64,000 bases of DNA. Source: Alnus glutinosa (taxonomy: Eukaryota; Streptophyta; Magnoliopsida; Fagales; Betulaceae). The position numbers were made by a program, and so were the translations under genes. This document shows, piece after piece, positions 1 through 11,674 of the stretch (positions are counted from its first letter, which is position 1; the number at the start of each line of letters is the position of its first letter). The stretch spans positions 28,494,487 to 28,558,486 of the forward strand of contig NC_084893.1 of assembly GCF_958979055.1 (NCBI RefSeq). Direction: 5' to 3'. The notes below the pieces were generated by a model that was not told the origin of the DNA, ran no database searches, and saw nothing but the letters and a program-made list of their open reading frames with translations.

Positions 1-49
1 ACACATGCCTTCTTGAAGCAATTTCATCCAATTGGATATATATATATAT

Positions 50-222
50 ATATAGTAGACTCTTATATGACTGTCATACAACTGTGATGATGTGATAGTG
101 AAAATCAGTCTTTGGATTAACAATGGCATGTAAAAAAAAAAAAAAAAAATTAAGGACTGATTTTTATTGCCGCATCATCATAGTTGCATGGCAGTCATAT
201 GAGAACCTATTAAAGAGCATTT
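50..222. repeat. MITE with about 40-bp terminal inverted repeats (family A, copy 1)
   Basis: The two ends are imperfect inverted repeats built on the words ATGACTGTCATACAAC and its complement, separated by an A-rich centre. The same arrangement recurs at 34761-34935, so this is a dispersed family. The left end runs into a TA microsatellite and its exact border cannot be fixed. Confidence 0.7.
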
Positions 223-1535
223 CACACACACACATATATAAATAAACAAAAGGCAACAGATAATTAAGGTCTAACCAGCAAAATTAACAGAGTTTAAGAA
301 ATTCAGTATTGAGTTACACTGTTGTCTTTTCAAGCAAAAAAATTAAGCACTGACGATAGTTGTTGAAGGTGGTGACAACAATGAGTGGCACAAGGAGTCC
401 CCATCTTATATCAATTTAATTAGTGTGTTGAGTGAGTATTTAGGGTTTAGCAAAAATCACCATCCAAGATGAGTGTTAAGATGTGACGCAAGCAAAAGGG
501 ATCAAGATATATCGTTTAGGGTATTTTATCATCTAATTTTTTTAAGGAATTCTACCATTTAGATTTTCTCAATTTCGTACCATTATATTTAAATTAAATG
601 GTTGGGATTTTGCCATATCGGCATTTATCACATATTAAAATATAGAAAATATTGTAAATACTAAGGTGATAAATAATTATTTAATTTTAAAATAGTAGTA
701 AGGATTTATTTAGGAAAATCTACTTAATTGGTAGTGAACCCTGAGAATTATGGAATAGGATTCTCGAGATGAGTCATTTCATGATCAAAATTGAATTTCA
801 CAGATTTAATATACACCGTTAAATGTAACAAAACAAAATTCTGATTTCTTAAAAAAAAAAATAAAAAAAATAAAAAATAAAAAATAAAAATTGATCAGGA
901 AATGACTACCTTTCACCATTTTTGCATGAAATTGATGAATCCTGATCCAAGAATTATAGAGAATTAAGATCCAAACCACAGCCGGTCCCAACCATTAATT
1001 AATTAATTAGTCAAGATCATGTGGATGAGGAAATCTCACCGTGTAATTAGGGCTGGCTTCTAATTTAAGGGTACGTAACTATGACTTTGTCTGTGAGCAA
1101 TATTTCCTTACAGTATGTAAGAATCTGACAGGGCAGCTTTGTTGGTTGGGGGAAGAGAGATGCTTTTATTCTTACTACAAACGCCACCTTTTGTAGCGTT
1201 TTTAAGATGATCGATCATGAAGATATATATATATACTACGTACAATGAGAAACATATATACCTCGAAGGCGCCATGCATTGATAAAAGCGTTTTCAGGTC
1301 CCAAGTACTGTTCATGAATTCATACACACATACAGACTTAAATAGGAATTTTTATGGTTGTAATGTGAGAAAGTTTTGTTTACAGCACTATTACCGATAT
1401 GTAATATGTTCAAACATTTGGACTATAGCTTGGAAAAAAGAGAAGATCTAGAAAAAGGCATTACACTGTGCTTGATGCATGTCTACATTGGCAGATTAAT
1501 ATTTAACATGAGTTGTTCTTAATTTGTGGTTGACT

Positions 1536-1540
<5 letters not shown>

Positions 1541-1591
<51 letters not shown>
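1541..1591. repeat. (TA)n microsatellite
   Basis: An uninterrupted run of TA dinucleotides about 50 bp long, about 35 bp downstream of the stop codon of the receptor-kinase gene on the minus strand. Confidence 0.95.
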
Positions 1592-1592
<1 letters not shown>

Positions 1593-1626
1593 CTTCTGTT
1601 CTTCCAAATTAAAAGGAACAAAACCT

Positions 1627-4008
1627 TCAGTAATTTGATCCAGGACTATCCCAAGTATCAGTTATGATCGTGTGAAGAACACAGCAATTATGTTGGGTGG
1701 ATCCACAACAAGACTCAAGTGAAGTAGTAGAATGGTCTCCTTGCAAAGTCACAATCTCCTCTATCCTCTCCGAAACTTCTGCCGTGGTTGGCCGATCCTC
1801 AGGAGAATGTGATACACATTTGAGGGCTATATTCAGCAAGGGAAACTCCCAGTGTATTGCAGCTTTACTGACCTCTTTGTCAAACACCTCTCCAGTCCAT
1901 TCCTCCCTCACCATAGCCCTTACCCATTTAGGAAGGTCTATCCCACTCTTCTCTACAGTTTTGCCTGTCAGTAGCTCCAGGAGAATCACTCCAAAGCTAA
2001 AAACATCTCCTTGTTCTGTTAAACTTTTCTCAGGAGCTGTATTTCCATTAATGGGGGTCAAGACACAAAGTTTTGTGGAGTCTAGAAATCTTGAAAACCC
2101 ATATTCACTTATCAGTGGTACATTATTTTCATCCAAGAGTATATTCGATAGCTTAAGATTCCCATGAGGGATTATCTCCTCCTGGTCATCAGAACTTTTA
2201 TAGATGAAGGCCAAACCCTTTGCAATCCCACTTGCAATGGACAACCGAAGTCCCCAAGGGAAGTCCCGCTTACCTTCAACATAGTCTGCAGAGAACCAAA
2301 AATATTAACCAGGTACATATATGTATTGTCGAAAGTTATTTTATTTGTTATATCACAGTTATCCCAAAATTTAAGCCGATAGAAAATGGGTAAATGACAG
2401 AGATAAAATTCGAACTCAAAAAACATGGCTCATCATGTTAAATCACCAATTATTTAAAAAAGCTTATAAAAAATGATTAATTTATTATTCTTTAACTCCA
2501 ACATTTGAGCTATAGGCTGCGATCAAAATGAATGCCGACTCTACGACTCATTTTAAGAAGATCTATTTTTTATTTTAAAAGCCTTAAAGCATTCACATCT
2601 AGTTCAGCAAATTCACTCATAACCAGAGTAGGCCAACTCCTTATTCAAAGGCCTAGAAATAGCCTTTATATTTACTAGTTTTATTTTGTGTTGACGCGCG
2701 CGCATGAGTGCAGCTGTGTGGTTGGTGTGTATGTGTTTGCAAGGCAAAAGGCAAGCATATTCTCTTTTGTGTTTGAGTGATGGACAGTCCGACTGACCTG
2801 CTTTGGTCACATGATGACTTTCCATGTCTGGAAATATTAGATCTCAACTTACCTTCTAGTAAGTTTAGCAGACTCCCATTGCTTTGATACTTATAGATGA
2901 AAAGTTTTTCTTCATTGGTTGAATGGTAACCAACTAGGGGCAGAATGTTTGGATGCTTTAAATTCCCTATCTGGATTATTGTTTGGCCGAACTCCTCAAA
3001 GGATACCTGCAATTTCTTCAATCTTTTGACTGCAAAAAGGGCACTGTTTTTAAGTATTACCTTGTAAAGGGTGCTGCAAAGGGTCTGGTTTTGCAAGTCA
3101 GCTGTGGCTTCATGGAGGTCCTCCAATTTGAACCTTTCCTGCTCCTCAACAAAAAACACAAGCTCTGACCGTCTTTCCACTGCCTTAACTTCCTCTTTTG
3201 CCTTGGGCGGTGGTGTTTCGGGAGGATGAGAGTCCGGAAGCCGCTTCAGAATCTCCCTCTCTTTGGCTGAATTGATCCTCTTTATCACTAAGTAGGTACA
3301 AAACAGAAGGAATCCAATGCCAAGAAGTAGAATCCCCAAGTTTAGCCAGGGTTTACTCGGGTGTTCAGTGCTACTTTTTGGGCTTTCTGAAGGTGTGTGC
3401 GTTGAATCCATTGCCTCTACCCTTTCTCCAGTGCTAATTTTCTGTAATGCACTTGATTTCAAGGAATATGTATAGAGATTCTTGAGTTCCTGCTTGAAAT
3501 ATGGCATGATGCTAGTAAAATGATTGTTAGAGATGTCCAAGGTCCTGAGATATTTCAACTCAGTAAGAGCAGCCATAGGTAACCTTCCACTCAGAAGATT
3601 GTGGCTTAGATTTAAGTAAGTCAGCCTTGTGCAGTACAATATTGAGTAAGGGATGTTTCCTCTGATGTGATTCTTTGCTAAGCTTAGAACTTGCAGATTT
3701 TGGAGCTTGGAAAGGGCATCAGCATCAAGTATGCCACTAAGATTCAAATTTTCAAGCCTGATTTCTGCTATGGCAGTAGCCTGTAAATTGCATTTTACAC
3801 CCTTCAACTCATGCATGCAGGGATGTGGCAGCAACCCATTCCAGTCAATTCTTAGCACATTTTGTGGATCAACAGCTTTAATGAAACTGAACAAAGATTG
3901 AGATTCTGATAACTGACCTCCTGTAGAGACCATTATCAGGAGAGGAAGGACAGCAATCCATACCACCAGCCTCTTCAAAAACAGATTGAACTCCCTCTGG
4001 CTCTGCAT
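1627..4008 (-). CDS. LRR receptor-like pseudokinase (LRR III / inactive receptor kinase type)
   Basis: Two exons, 4008-2853 and 2285-1627, joined across a GT-AG intron, give 604 residues. An N-terminal hydrophobic signal peptide (about residues 10-30) precedes an LRR N-cap, about four leucine-rich repeats (about 80-170) and a Ser/Pro-rich juxtamembrane stretch. One membrane span lies at about 225-247, followed by a cytoplasmic kinase-like domain. The subdomain II lysine is kept (FAVKRLK). The catalytic HRD is replaced by HGN (IPHGNLKLSNILL), and DFG by an SEYG-type sequence (LISEYGFSRF). Such proteins in the LRR III subfamily are usually regarded as pseudokinases that act as co-receptors or scaffolds at the plasma membrane. 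That role is known of the family and not shown here. The start is the first ATG, directly before the signal peptide. No disruption is seen, so it looks like a functional gene. Confidence 0.9.
2286..2852 (-). other. Intron of the LRR receptor-like pseudokinase gene
   Basis: Donor GTAAGTTG follows the exon-1 end; acceptor CTCTGCAG precedes ACTATGTTG. The intron is phase 1 and falls in the kinase domain between LLNLLEG-type text and the alpha-D/E region, where LRR III kinases commonly carry an intron. Confidence 0.85.
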
Positions 4009-4324
4009 ATTTTTGTCTCTGCTGTTTTTTTGGATCGTCAGTACTTTTTTCTTTGTTCTTTAAGGCATCTCAAATCAGAGATTCCGACTAATTATATATT
4101 TCTACTCTTTTTGTTTTGATGCATCAGATGAGGACATCTTCCTTCATGGTTTCCAAAGTTTTTTGGACTATTCTTTCTGTATGCGACATCACCAATGTTT
4201 TATGCATACAACAATTAGTTATCTTCTATGTGATGTCACATTCCTGCACACAGTCGTGAAATTGGCTGCAATTTGTTGCGGTACTCTTGTCATTAGTGAC
4301 AAGAGTGCAGTATCATGACAATAA

Positions 4325-4505
4325 GGGTCCGTTTAGATTTTGACGGTTTCAAAACATGCGTTTTAAAACCATTTGGTAAAATCACGATTTAGCCTTAAAA
4401 ATCGTGTATTTGTAAAAACGCACTCCTTTGTCTATGATTTGATTAAGTAGTTTTTTTTATGCTTTGAAACCGTAATTTTTTAAAAACACGCATTCAAACG
4501 ATTTA
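4325..4505. repeat. Degenerate MITE (GGTCCGTTT type)
   Basis: It starts with GGGTCCGTTTAG and contains complementary text on both sides: GGTTTCAAAACATGCG against a downstream GAAACCGTAATTTTT and AACACGCATTCAAACG. The right end is eroded. Similar sequence occurs near 34202 and 37830-38010. The terminus resembles plant hAT MITEs, but no clear target duplication is seen. Confidence 0.45.
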
Positions 4506-6241
4506 CTTTTAACGAGTTCGTTTAAAGACTCTAAGCAGATGATGTTTGAATAAGGAGACTTATCAGCAATGTCATCATCGAAGCAAAATATTGACAAGGT
4601 ATTCGGAGAATGCAATGTATGTTTTGTTTTGGATCTTCTGAACTTATAGAGTGGCAGTTTCGAAGTTGCCATCTGTGCCTTTGTTTGGTACGTTTTTTTG
4701 TTTGCTGTGTTTGGCGTTTTCAGACCAAGTAAAACTAAGACATGCATTAAAGAGTGCAAAAAAGGTTGTCAAAGTATTAATTAAGTTATACCTTAAACTT
4801 TTAGAATAAGCGGTAATTTAACATAATATCAAAACAAAGATCGTGAATTCAAACACTAACGCCGTAATTTACCCACCATTTCAGCTAAATATTCTAGTCA
4901 AACGAGCGATTAGCTTAACTTTTTTTTAGATAAACGGTAGTTACGAAGGGGCAATAACTTCTTTCCATTTCTTTGTTATTATATGCAGCATAGTTGTCAA
5001 CCATCCAATCAACATGACATCTGACTACTAAATTCAGCTGTTATATATGCTTTTGTGCAATGAAAGGCTTCAAACCCTTACATTTTGCTTACTCATTTTT
5101 TGCATTCCAACTTCACTGTTCACCAGGGAAACATATGCAATTGTAATACAAGAAGTGATGTTCTTGTTGTATATAAAATTATTAATATTAATATTAAAAA
5201 AAAAAAATGTCTTCACCCTTTTGTAGTCAATCGTTTAGTAGATAAGAACCATTCCTACCGCAATGATTTGCGTGGAGGTGGGATGATTCAGCCACCATAG
5301 CCCGGCTAACGGGAACTGCTTGAACCACCTCCAAAAAACTGAATATATATATATATATATATATTGTTTTCTATATTTTTATTTTTTATTAAATGATATA
5401 CATGTTGTCTTCTAATTGGGCATGACATGGCAGCACCGTTAAAAATTTAACGAAAAAGTGGATGGAATAATCTATTTGATAATGTTCTAACCTTAAGGAG
5501 TAAATTGACAACTTATAAATTTTAAAGAGCGATTTGATAAAAATTCATATATCAGGGACCAACGAAGCATCTTTCCCTTAATATGTTAAGTAATCACTTA
5601 TTGCAAAAATTTAAGCTAATAAAGAAAAATAAATTTAATTATTTAATTAATAAAATAACATATTTAACCTCATAATTCATGCCAATACATTTTGAACAAT
5701 ACTACCTAATACTCTTAAAATATATTGATTTCTTTTGTAGTAGCACACCCAACAAAAATTGGAGGAAATTATTTCTTTTTCATAAGGCTTGTTAATGATC
5801 ACAATTTAGGATTAAATAATCCTTAGCCTCTTTACGCGTAAAGCACGTTACTTGCACACTAATCATATTCGATTATTGTGTTGCAAAACTTAGACTTTCT
5901 TCTAATTTGTTTCATACTTCTTAATATGCATATCATATTTCATAACATATTCTTTTTGGGAATCCCTGCCTCTATACAATATGTTAGAACAGTTGACCGC
6001 GTGTTGAGATAAGGATCGAAAATACCTGTAATGAGAGAATAACTTAGCAAAAAAGTTGTCGGAGTGGGCCGCAGGAATAATTTTGATGCTTAAGTCCGTA
6101 TGAATCAAAGGGGAATAATCTTAGGAAAAGCAAACATAGTTTGCAAAAGGAAGGAGACAAAACCTGACGATCGCCACTCTTTATAGCAGATATTGTTGTA
6201 ACCGTCTGCCACGTGCTATGCTTTTATTAGAGACTTCCATG

Positions 6242-6434
6242 CAAGGGTGGAGCTACTCCAGGCCTTGGGGGGGCCTGGGCCTGAGGTTTTCCCCCCCCCC
6301 CAAAAAAAAAAAAATCCTAAAAATTAAAATTTTATTCTTAAATTTTTTTTTTTTTTTATTCAGTTTTGGCCCCCCCAATTTTATTTTTTTTCAATTTGCC
6401 TCCCCTCCAATCCTAAATCCTAGCTCCGCTCTTG
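6242..6434. mobile_element. hAT-type MITE, 193 bp, with 8-bp target duplication
   Basis: The termini CAAGGGTGGAGCTA and TAGCTCCGCTCTTG are inverted repeats. The element is flanked on both sides by CTTCCATG (6234-6241 and 6435-6442), the 8-bp duplication typical of hAT transposons. The centre is a run of C, A and T tracts with GGCCCCCC words. A relative lies at 12960-13167. Confidence 0.85.
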
Positions 6435-6445
6435 CTTCCATGTTG

Positions 6446-7212
6446 CAAATATTCTATAAATCCCACAACTCCTATCAAGTGATTGCCTTATGCTGAAAAT
6501 CGTGAGAACGGTTATTAACATACCAAAGGAATGGATCCAGTGTGGTATTAGTACCATGTAACTGTTCTCAAGTCGATTAATCGATATCCGGTCCATGGAC
6601 CTATCATACTTAAAACCTATCAATATTTCATACATCCCACAACTCCAATCAAGCGATTGCCTTATGCTAAAAATCGCGAGAACGGTTATTAACATACCAA
6701 AGGAATGGATCCAGTGTGATATTGATACCATGTAACTGTTCTCAAGTCGGTTAATCGATGAACGAGGTATCGAGTCCATGGACCCATCACACCATAAAAC
6801 CTATCAACATTGACAAAGTTTGATGCCAAATTCTCAAACCCTTTTTCTCTTTAATGGAAATAGAGGACTCTGCCTAATGCCTATGCCAGTGAGGCAACCA
6901 GCAATAACAAGGGAATGGGTCTAGTGTGTATTGGTACCATATGCATCTGTTCTCGAGTCGGTTAATTGATGGATGAGGTATCGGGCCCATGGACCCATCA
7001 CACCATAAAACCTATCAGCATTGACAATGTCTGATGCCAAATTCTTCTCAAGTCGGTTGATTGATGGACGAGATATCAGGTCCATGGACCCATCACACCA
7101 TAAAACCTATCAGTATTGACAAAGTTTGATGCCAAATTATCAAAACCTTTTCTCTTTAATGAAAATAGAGGACTCTGCCTAATGCCTATGACAGTGAGGC
7201 AACCAGCAATTC
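6446..7212. repeat. Imperfect compound tandem array
   Basis: One block, with TCCCACAACTCC and GAGAACGGTTATTAACATACC, occurs at 6461 and again 174 bp on at 6635. A second block, with CCATGGACCCATCACACC and TTGACAAAGTTTGATGCC, occurs around 6775, 6985 (partial) and 7083. The tail GACTCTGCCTAATGCCTATG is seen twice. The array looks built by unequal exchange and has no stable reading frame. Confidence 0.8.
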
Positions 7213-7739
7213 TATCCCAACAAATTTCAGTGTGACAGCACAACCACAAGGTCTCTGGGCCACCCCCACTTCCCCCTAATTATTATCCTTTGCCCCATGC
7301 CAATAGCCAATAGCCAATTTACTACATCCCAAAGGCCATTTGCTTGTGAATGTCATTATCTCTAGGTTGCCACTTTAGACAGAAGAATATGTTTAGTCTT
7401 CAGAACGAAATCAACCCTTTGACCTCAATTTTTTTATCTTTTTTTTTCATATTTACCTTTATTCCATTGACTTGATAATACAGTTGAAATCTTGAATTGT
7501 GATGAGTGTTATAACATTAACGGCAGCTTTTTTTAAGTGAAGCATGTTTGAAATCCACTTTCGAAAACTTCTTCAAGAAAACATCAAAATAATGGATTTT
7601 TTTTTTTTTTTTTTTTTTTATGAATTCTCTCAAGGTACAATTTTTTTACCTTTATTTTTTCTCTTATTTTTTTTACTAAAAAATTTTAGCATAAATCGTG
7701 AGAACAACATATGCTGCAATTTAAATTATTAATTAAAAA

Positions 7740-7830
7740 TTTACTATTTTCTAATTGCTTAAACTTTTAGAATATTTAACATGATATCAACGAAGAAGTC
7801 CTCGATCACGTGAGAAAGAATAATTTAAAC
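7740..7830. repeat. Short dispersed repeat, possibly an LTR-end fossil
   Basis: The text CTTAAACTTTTAGAATAT followed by TTAACATGATATCA also occurs, slightly diverged, at about 4790-4850. The layout resembles the LTR end plus primer-binding-site region of small plant LTR elements. It is a broken fragment and too short to classify with confidence. Confidence 0.3.
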
Positions 7831-8160
7831 TTTTGAGAATAAGACGATAAGCAAACTCAATCTTTTCTACTTCAAACTTTATTGTGTTCAAACTTCAAAA
7901 ATCAAATCCAATATACAAAACAACACCATCCCCATTCCCCAATTAAACACTCCCCCTATTCTACCCTATAACTTCAATCAGTATCCAATTCCTCCATTTT
8001 AAAAGAGAAAGAAAATGAATATGATTTCAAAGCCCAAACCCACCCACCCACCCTCCCTACGCCCCTCCAAAACCATAATAATAAAAATGAACAAATACAT
8101 TTGAAAAAGAAGGATTAGACTCGCAACAAATTGTAAATTTAACCACGCACTTGGAAAACA

Positions 8161-9172
8161 TTATAACTCATTTTCATCATCATCAACTTCATCAAAGAAT
8201 GGATCCTTGAGGAGCTCGGCCGCAGAAGGTCTAGCCCTCGGTTGGGCGAGGCACTTCTCGATGAATGCCATCACCTCCAAATCCTTGATCTTGCTCAATG
8301 CCTGAGGCCTCACCCCAGATGACACCTTCTTGTATATCTTGGCAATGTTGTCACACTCACTATAGGGAATTTCCAAAGTCACCATCTCTAGCATGCACAT
8401 TCCAAACGAGTAGATGTCCACCATTTCTGTGTAATCCTCCTCGTAAAGCTCCGGCGCCATGAATTCTGGCGTCCCCAACACCGAATGGGCCGAACGGTTC
8501 TTCCCCACTATTGCTGCCAACCCCAAATCACCAATCTTTACCTATCGAAACAAAACCAATTCAAAAAGTAAGGTAAGCGCGTTTTCTTCCAATCCAATCC
8601 AGTCTATTAAACTTTTGTCGCTTAAATTGAAAGTAATTAAGACTAAATTTGATTGCTTGGCTGCATACCTGACCAACGTTCCCATTGACAAAGACATTGC
8701 TGCAATTGAGATCTCTATGAATGACACAAGGCTCATGGGTGTGCAAGTAGTCCAGCCCCTTCAAAATCTGCTTTGACCACTTCTTCAATGCCTTCATCGA
8801 AACATGCCTGTGTTTCTTCCTGTACTCCCTCAAGTTCCCACTCGTGCACACCTCGGTGATGAAGTTCAGCGTGTTGTTTTCCCCGTCCCTCCACACGTTG
8901 TACAAGGCAATGATGTTCTTGTTCGTTAAGGTTCTCAGCAGCCGGACCTCGGAGTAGAGCCTGTCGATCATGGTGGGATCGTTGGTGAAGTTTCGCAGCT
9001 TCACTTGGTTCCATGCTACTTCTATGCCTTCCTCTTGATCGAACGCGCGGTACACTTTTTTCACTGCCCCGGACCCAAGCAGCTCGTTGTAGCGGCCGTA
9101 GCGGCCCGTTGGATCAATTTCCACGAATTGCTCCGAGTCCTTATCAGATGGGTCATCGACGAAATTAGGCAT
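8161..9172 (-). CDS. WNK11: WNK-type serine/threonine kinase (WNK11-like)
   Basis: Exons 9172-8669 and 8541-8161 join in phase 0 to 294 residues, short like plant WNK11-type kinases. The N-terminus has [20 protein letters not shown], then the glycine loop [15 protein letters not shown] with the WNK hallmark: the ATP lysine sits in subdomain I and subdomain II reads VAWNQVKL without it. The catalytic loop is [15 protein letters not shown], followed by KIGDLGLA, the activation segment [15 protein letters not shown], and an acidic tail DDDENEL. The start ATG lies directly after an intron acceptor. The family is cytosolic and linked in plants to stress, flowering and vacuolar regulation; the exact role here is inferred only from family. 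All catalytic residues look intact. Assignment to WNK11 rather than a close paralogue is from remembered sequence. Confidence 0.9.
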
Positions 9173-9621
9173 CTTCAAAGAAAAACATGCAAATGAATTC
9201 AAACAAACACTACATATGAACAAGCTTTGGGACAACAAAGTTGAAACCCAATAAATCAATCTAACCGTGAAGATAAATTAGATGAATAGTTTTTTTGGGG
9301 AGTGGAGATCCAAAAGAAAAAGACCAAATAGACACAATTCTCAAACTGATCATACACCCAACGAAATCAGAATTTTTTTTTTTTTTTAATTAAAGCTCTA
9401 ATTAAGTCTCAATATTCAACCCATCAACATGAAAATAAAATTTTCTGCAAAAAAAAAAAAGTGGAAATCTTACACACCCAGAAAAATAAATCGTCTGATA
9501 ATCCAAAACAAAGTTTCAATCTTTGATGGAGAAGAAAGGGTTTGAAGCGTTTGATTGATTAATGGAAGAGCATATATGAATAAGCAATGAAGAACATGAT
9601 AGAAGAGCCCAGAACTCTTAC
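9173..9621 (-). other. 5' UTR intron of the WNK11-like gene
   Basis: On the minus strand a donor GTAAGAGT follows GTCTTATG, and an acceptor TTTGAAG lies immediately before the start codon. The leader exon would run from about 9622 to about 9765. Confidence 0.65.
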
Positions 9622-9788
9622 CATAAGACACCAAAGTTTCCGCTTTCAACTTCTACTGATTTTCTTTAACAAAAAAGCTACAGGGTTCTGGAGAAGCTAA
9701 TCAAGCAGAGAGCCATTCGAAAGACGAAAACTTTGAAAAAGTAGTGCAGCCAGCGGAAACATGGAAAAGCCAAAGCCCTTGGAGAGGG

Positions 9789-9796
9789 TATTTATA
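9789..9796 (-). promoter_or_regulatory. TATA box of the WNK11-like gene
   Basis: The minus strand reads TATAAATA in a GC-containing context, about 30 bp upstream of the probable leader exon start near 9765. Position and form fit a plant core promoter. Confidence 0.55.
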
Positions 9797-11062
9797 GGAG
9801 CTAGGGTGGACCACTACACCGTCTCAAGCTTAACCACGGTTAATTTCAAGGTTAATAGTCAATTAATTTTGGATAAAGGTAATCTGAACCGTTTTAGCTT
9901 TTAATTTAATATTCTTCTTTTTGTAACAGACTCTCAAATCTGATAATGAAGTTTACCAAGGGAATCTCATCTTTTGGCAATAAGATCCTCTTTATTCCAC
10001 TTTTAAATCTACTTTCTTTTATATAATTTATCAACCCGACACTAATTTAATACAAAATTAATTAATTATAGATGACAGATCTAACTCTTTTAATAAATTG
10101 GTTGAATAACATACCTATATAATTTTATTTTCACGCCGAACTTGACACGCAATATATAAAACTACAACATTTTTTTAAATGAATTGAAAACAAAATTAGC
10201 AAGTTAAAGTTAAAGAGTTTGACCATTTAATTAATTTTTGGATTAAATATTTTTTTGCCTATTGTGATTTAACTCTTTTAATTTTCATTTTTTTCATAAG
10301 TGGTACATGTGCTATAAAAAAAGACATAGATGATACCTTTGTTTCCGTCTATTTTTTTCATTTAAAACTGACGAACTTTTATATCAGCGATACGTGGTAC
10401 TATTAAAATTGTAACATGAGATTGACATATTTTTTTAAAAAAAAATTGAGGTTTTTTTTAAAAAAATTTATATATATATATCGTTCATAATAAAAATCTT
10501 GACCATAAATCTCTCCCAAATTCGAAATTTGAGAGGATCTCTTCTCCATTGAATTAGGAGTTTGCTACGCGTTAGTACTTTCCTTTTTCGTACCACGTTT
10601 TTCCGTGGATGTTCAGAAACCGGAAAGTCAACTTTTGGTACCTAGGAATTTGTTTCTTGACCGTCAAGGATGGGACCCATGGCCCTATGATAGCCGAGAT
10701 GTCGCTGGGGAAAAGTCTTTGAGGATGCGCTATTGTTTTGCTTTTTTTTTTTTATTATTATTATTTATTTATTTTTAGAACTATAGTTTAGTTTAGATTT
10801 TTTTTTTAATTGACTTTTATATTTTAATTTATAACACAATAAACAAATATTATTTTAAAGTGACAAGGGAAAAATGATGAAGTAGAACTAATGGACGTTT
10901 CAAAAATTGAAAAAAAACACGCGGAGAGACTTTTTTTTAAATTCGCAAAAAAATAAAGGAGCGAGTGAAAGTTTATTTTTAAAATGTGAGAGAGCGATTT
11001 CAAATTGCTCGTTGAATCAGAGATTTATGATATATTTATTATTATTATTATTATTATTATTA

Positions 11063-11674
11063 GGATAAAATACATATACATCCTTCAAATTATCACCCAA
11101 TTAATAATGTCTTCGTCTCAATCAGCTGAGCACCATGCTTCATGAAGCGGAGGTCATTAGTTCGAATCTCCTCTCCCCCCTCATGTGGACATGTAAAAAA
11201 AAAAATTAATAATATCTTCTCAAACTTTTAATTTGGACAATATTTCACTCAAACTACCAAAAATTGTTAATGTTTTCCTAATGACAAAAATACCCTTAAT
11301 AAAACAAAATTAAATATTAAAACTAAAAAAATAAAATAAAAAAGAAATACATAAAAACCATGGAAAAATTTAAAAATAAAAAATAAAAAAGTTTTCTTTT
11401 TTTCTAAGTTAAATTTTGCTTCTTTTTTTTTTTGGTCAAAGAAATTAAAAAAAAAAAAAAATCGTTTTGTTTTATAAAAAATAAAAATTCGTTTTTTTAA
11501 TTTATAGGGATATTTTTGTCTTATTTAAAAAAAAATTAAGGTCTTTTTTGTCTTTTTGCTAGCTTTGTAGGACATTAACAACGTTTTGGTAGTTTGGAAA
11601 AATACTGTACCAATTAAAAGTTTGGAGAGACATTGTCAATTGAGTAATAGTTTGAGGGGATATGTGGAGTTTCC
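11063..11674. mobile_element. MULE-type MITE (family M), inserted in a TTA microsatellite
   Basis: The left end reads GGATAAAATACATATACATC and the right end GGATATGTGGAGTTTCCC; with their inner text (AAACTACCAAAA and TTTTGGTAGTTT words) they form long imperfect inverted repeats around an A/T-rich core. The element sits inside a (TTA)n run, so a 9-bp target duplication TTATTATTA is consistent but not diagnostic. The copy at 16979-17670 shows a clean 9-bp duplication. A SINE (11114-11204) interrupts the left arm. Confidence 0.7.
11114..11204 (+). mobile_element. Short tRNA-derived SINE nested in a MITE arm
   Basis: It has a tRNA-like head with an A-box-like CAATCAGCTGAGC and a B-box-like AGTTCGAATCTCC, then a pyrimidine-rich stretch and a poly-A end. 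It is flanked by ATTAATAATGTCTT and ATTAATAATATCTT, a 14-bp target duplication with one difference. It is only about 91 bp, so it may be a tail-poor or truncated SINE. Confidence 0.75.

Larger units (their letters stand above)
1..1626. other. Left-edge intergenic region
   Basis: No coding region is supported. It holds a MITE-like inverted repeat at about 50-222, an AT-rich stretch around 530-720 with short hairpins, poly-A and poly-T tracts, and a long (TA)n microsatellite at about 1541-1591. The (TA)n lies just beyond the 3' end of the neighbouring receptor-kinase gene. Confidence 0.7.
4009..8160. other. Intergenic region between receptor kinase and WNK kinase
   Basis: No coding gene is supported. 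From left to right it contains a degenerate hAT-like MITE (about 4325-4505), a repeat at about 4765-4870 that resembles the one at 7740-7830, an hAT MITE with target duplication (6242-6434), an imperfect tandem array (about 6446-7212), and T-rich tracts at 7591-7680. Confidence 0.7.

Noticed and set aside
1697-2167. 156-codon plus-strand frame
   Set aside because: It is the antisense of the kinase exon of the receptor pseudokinase.
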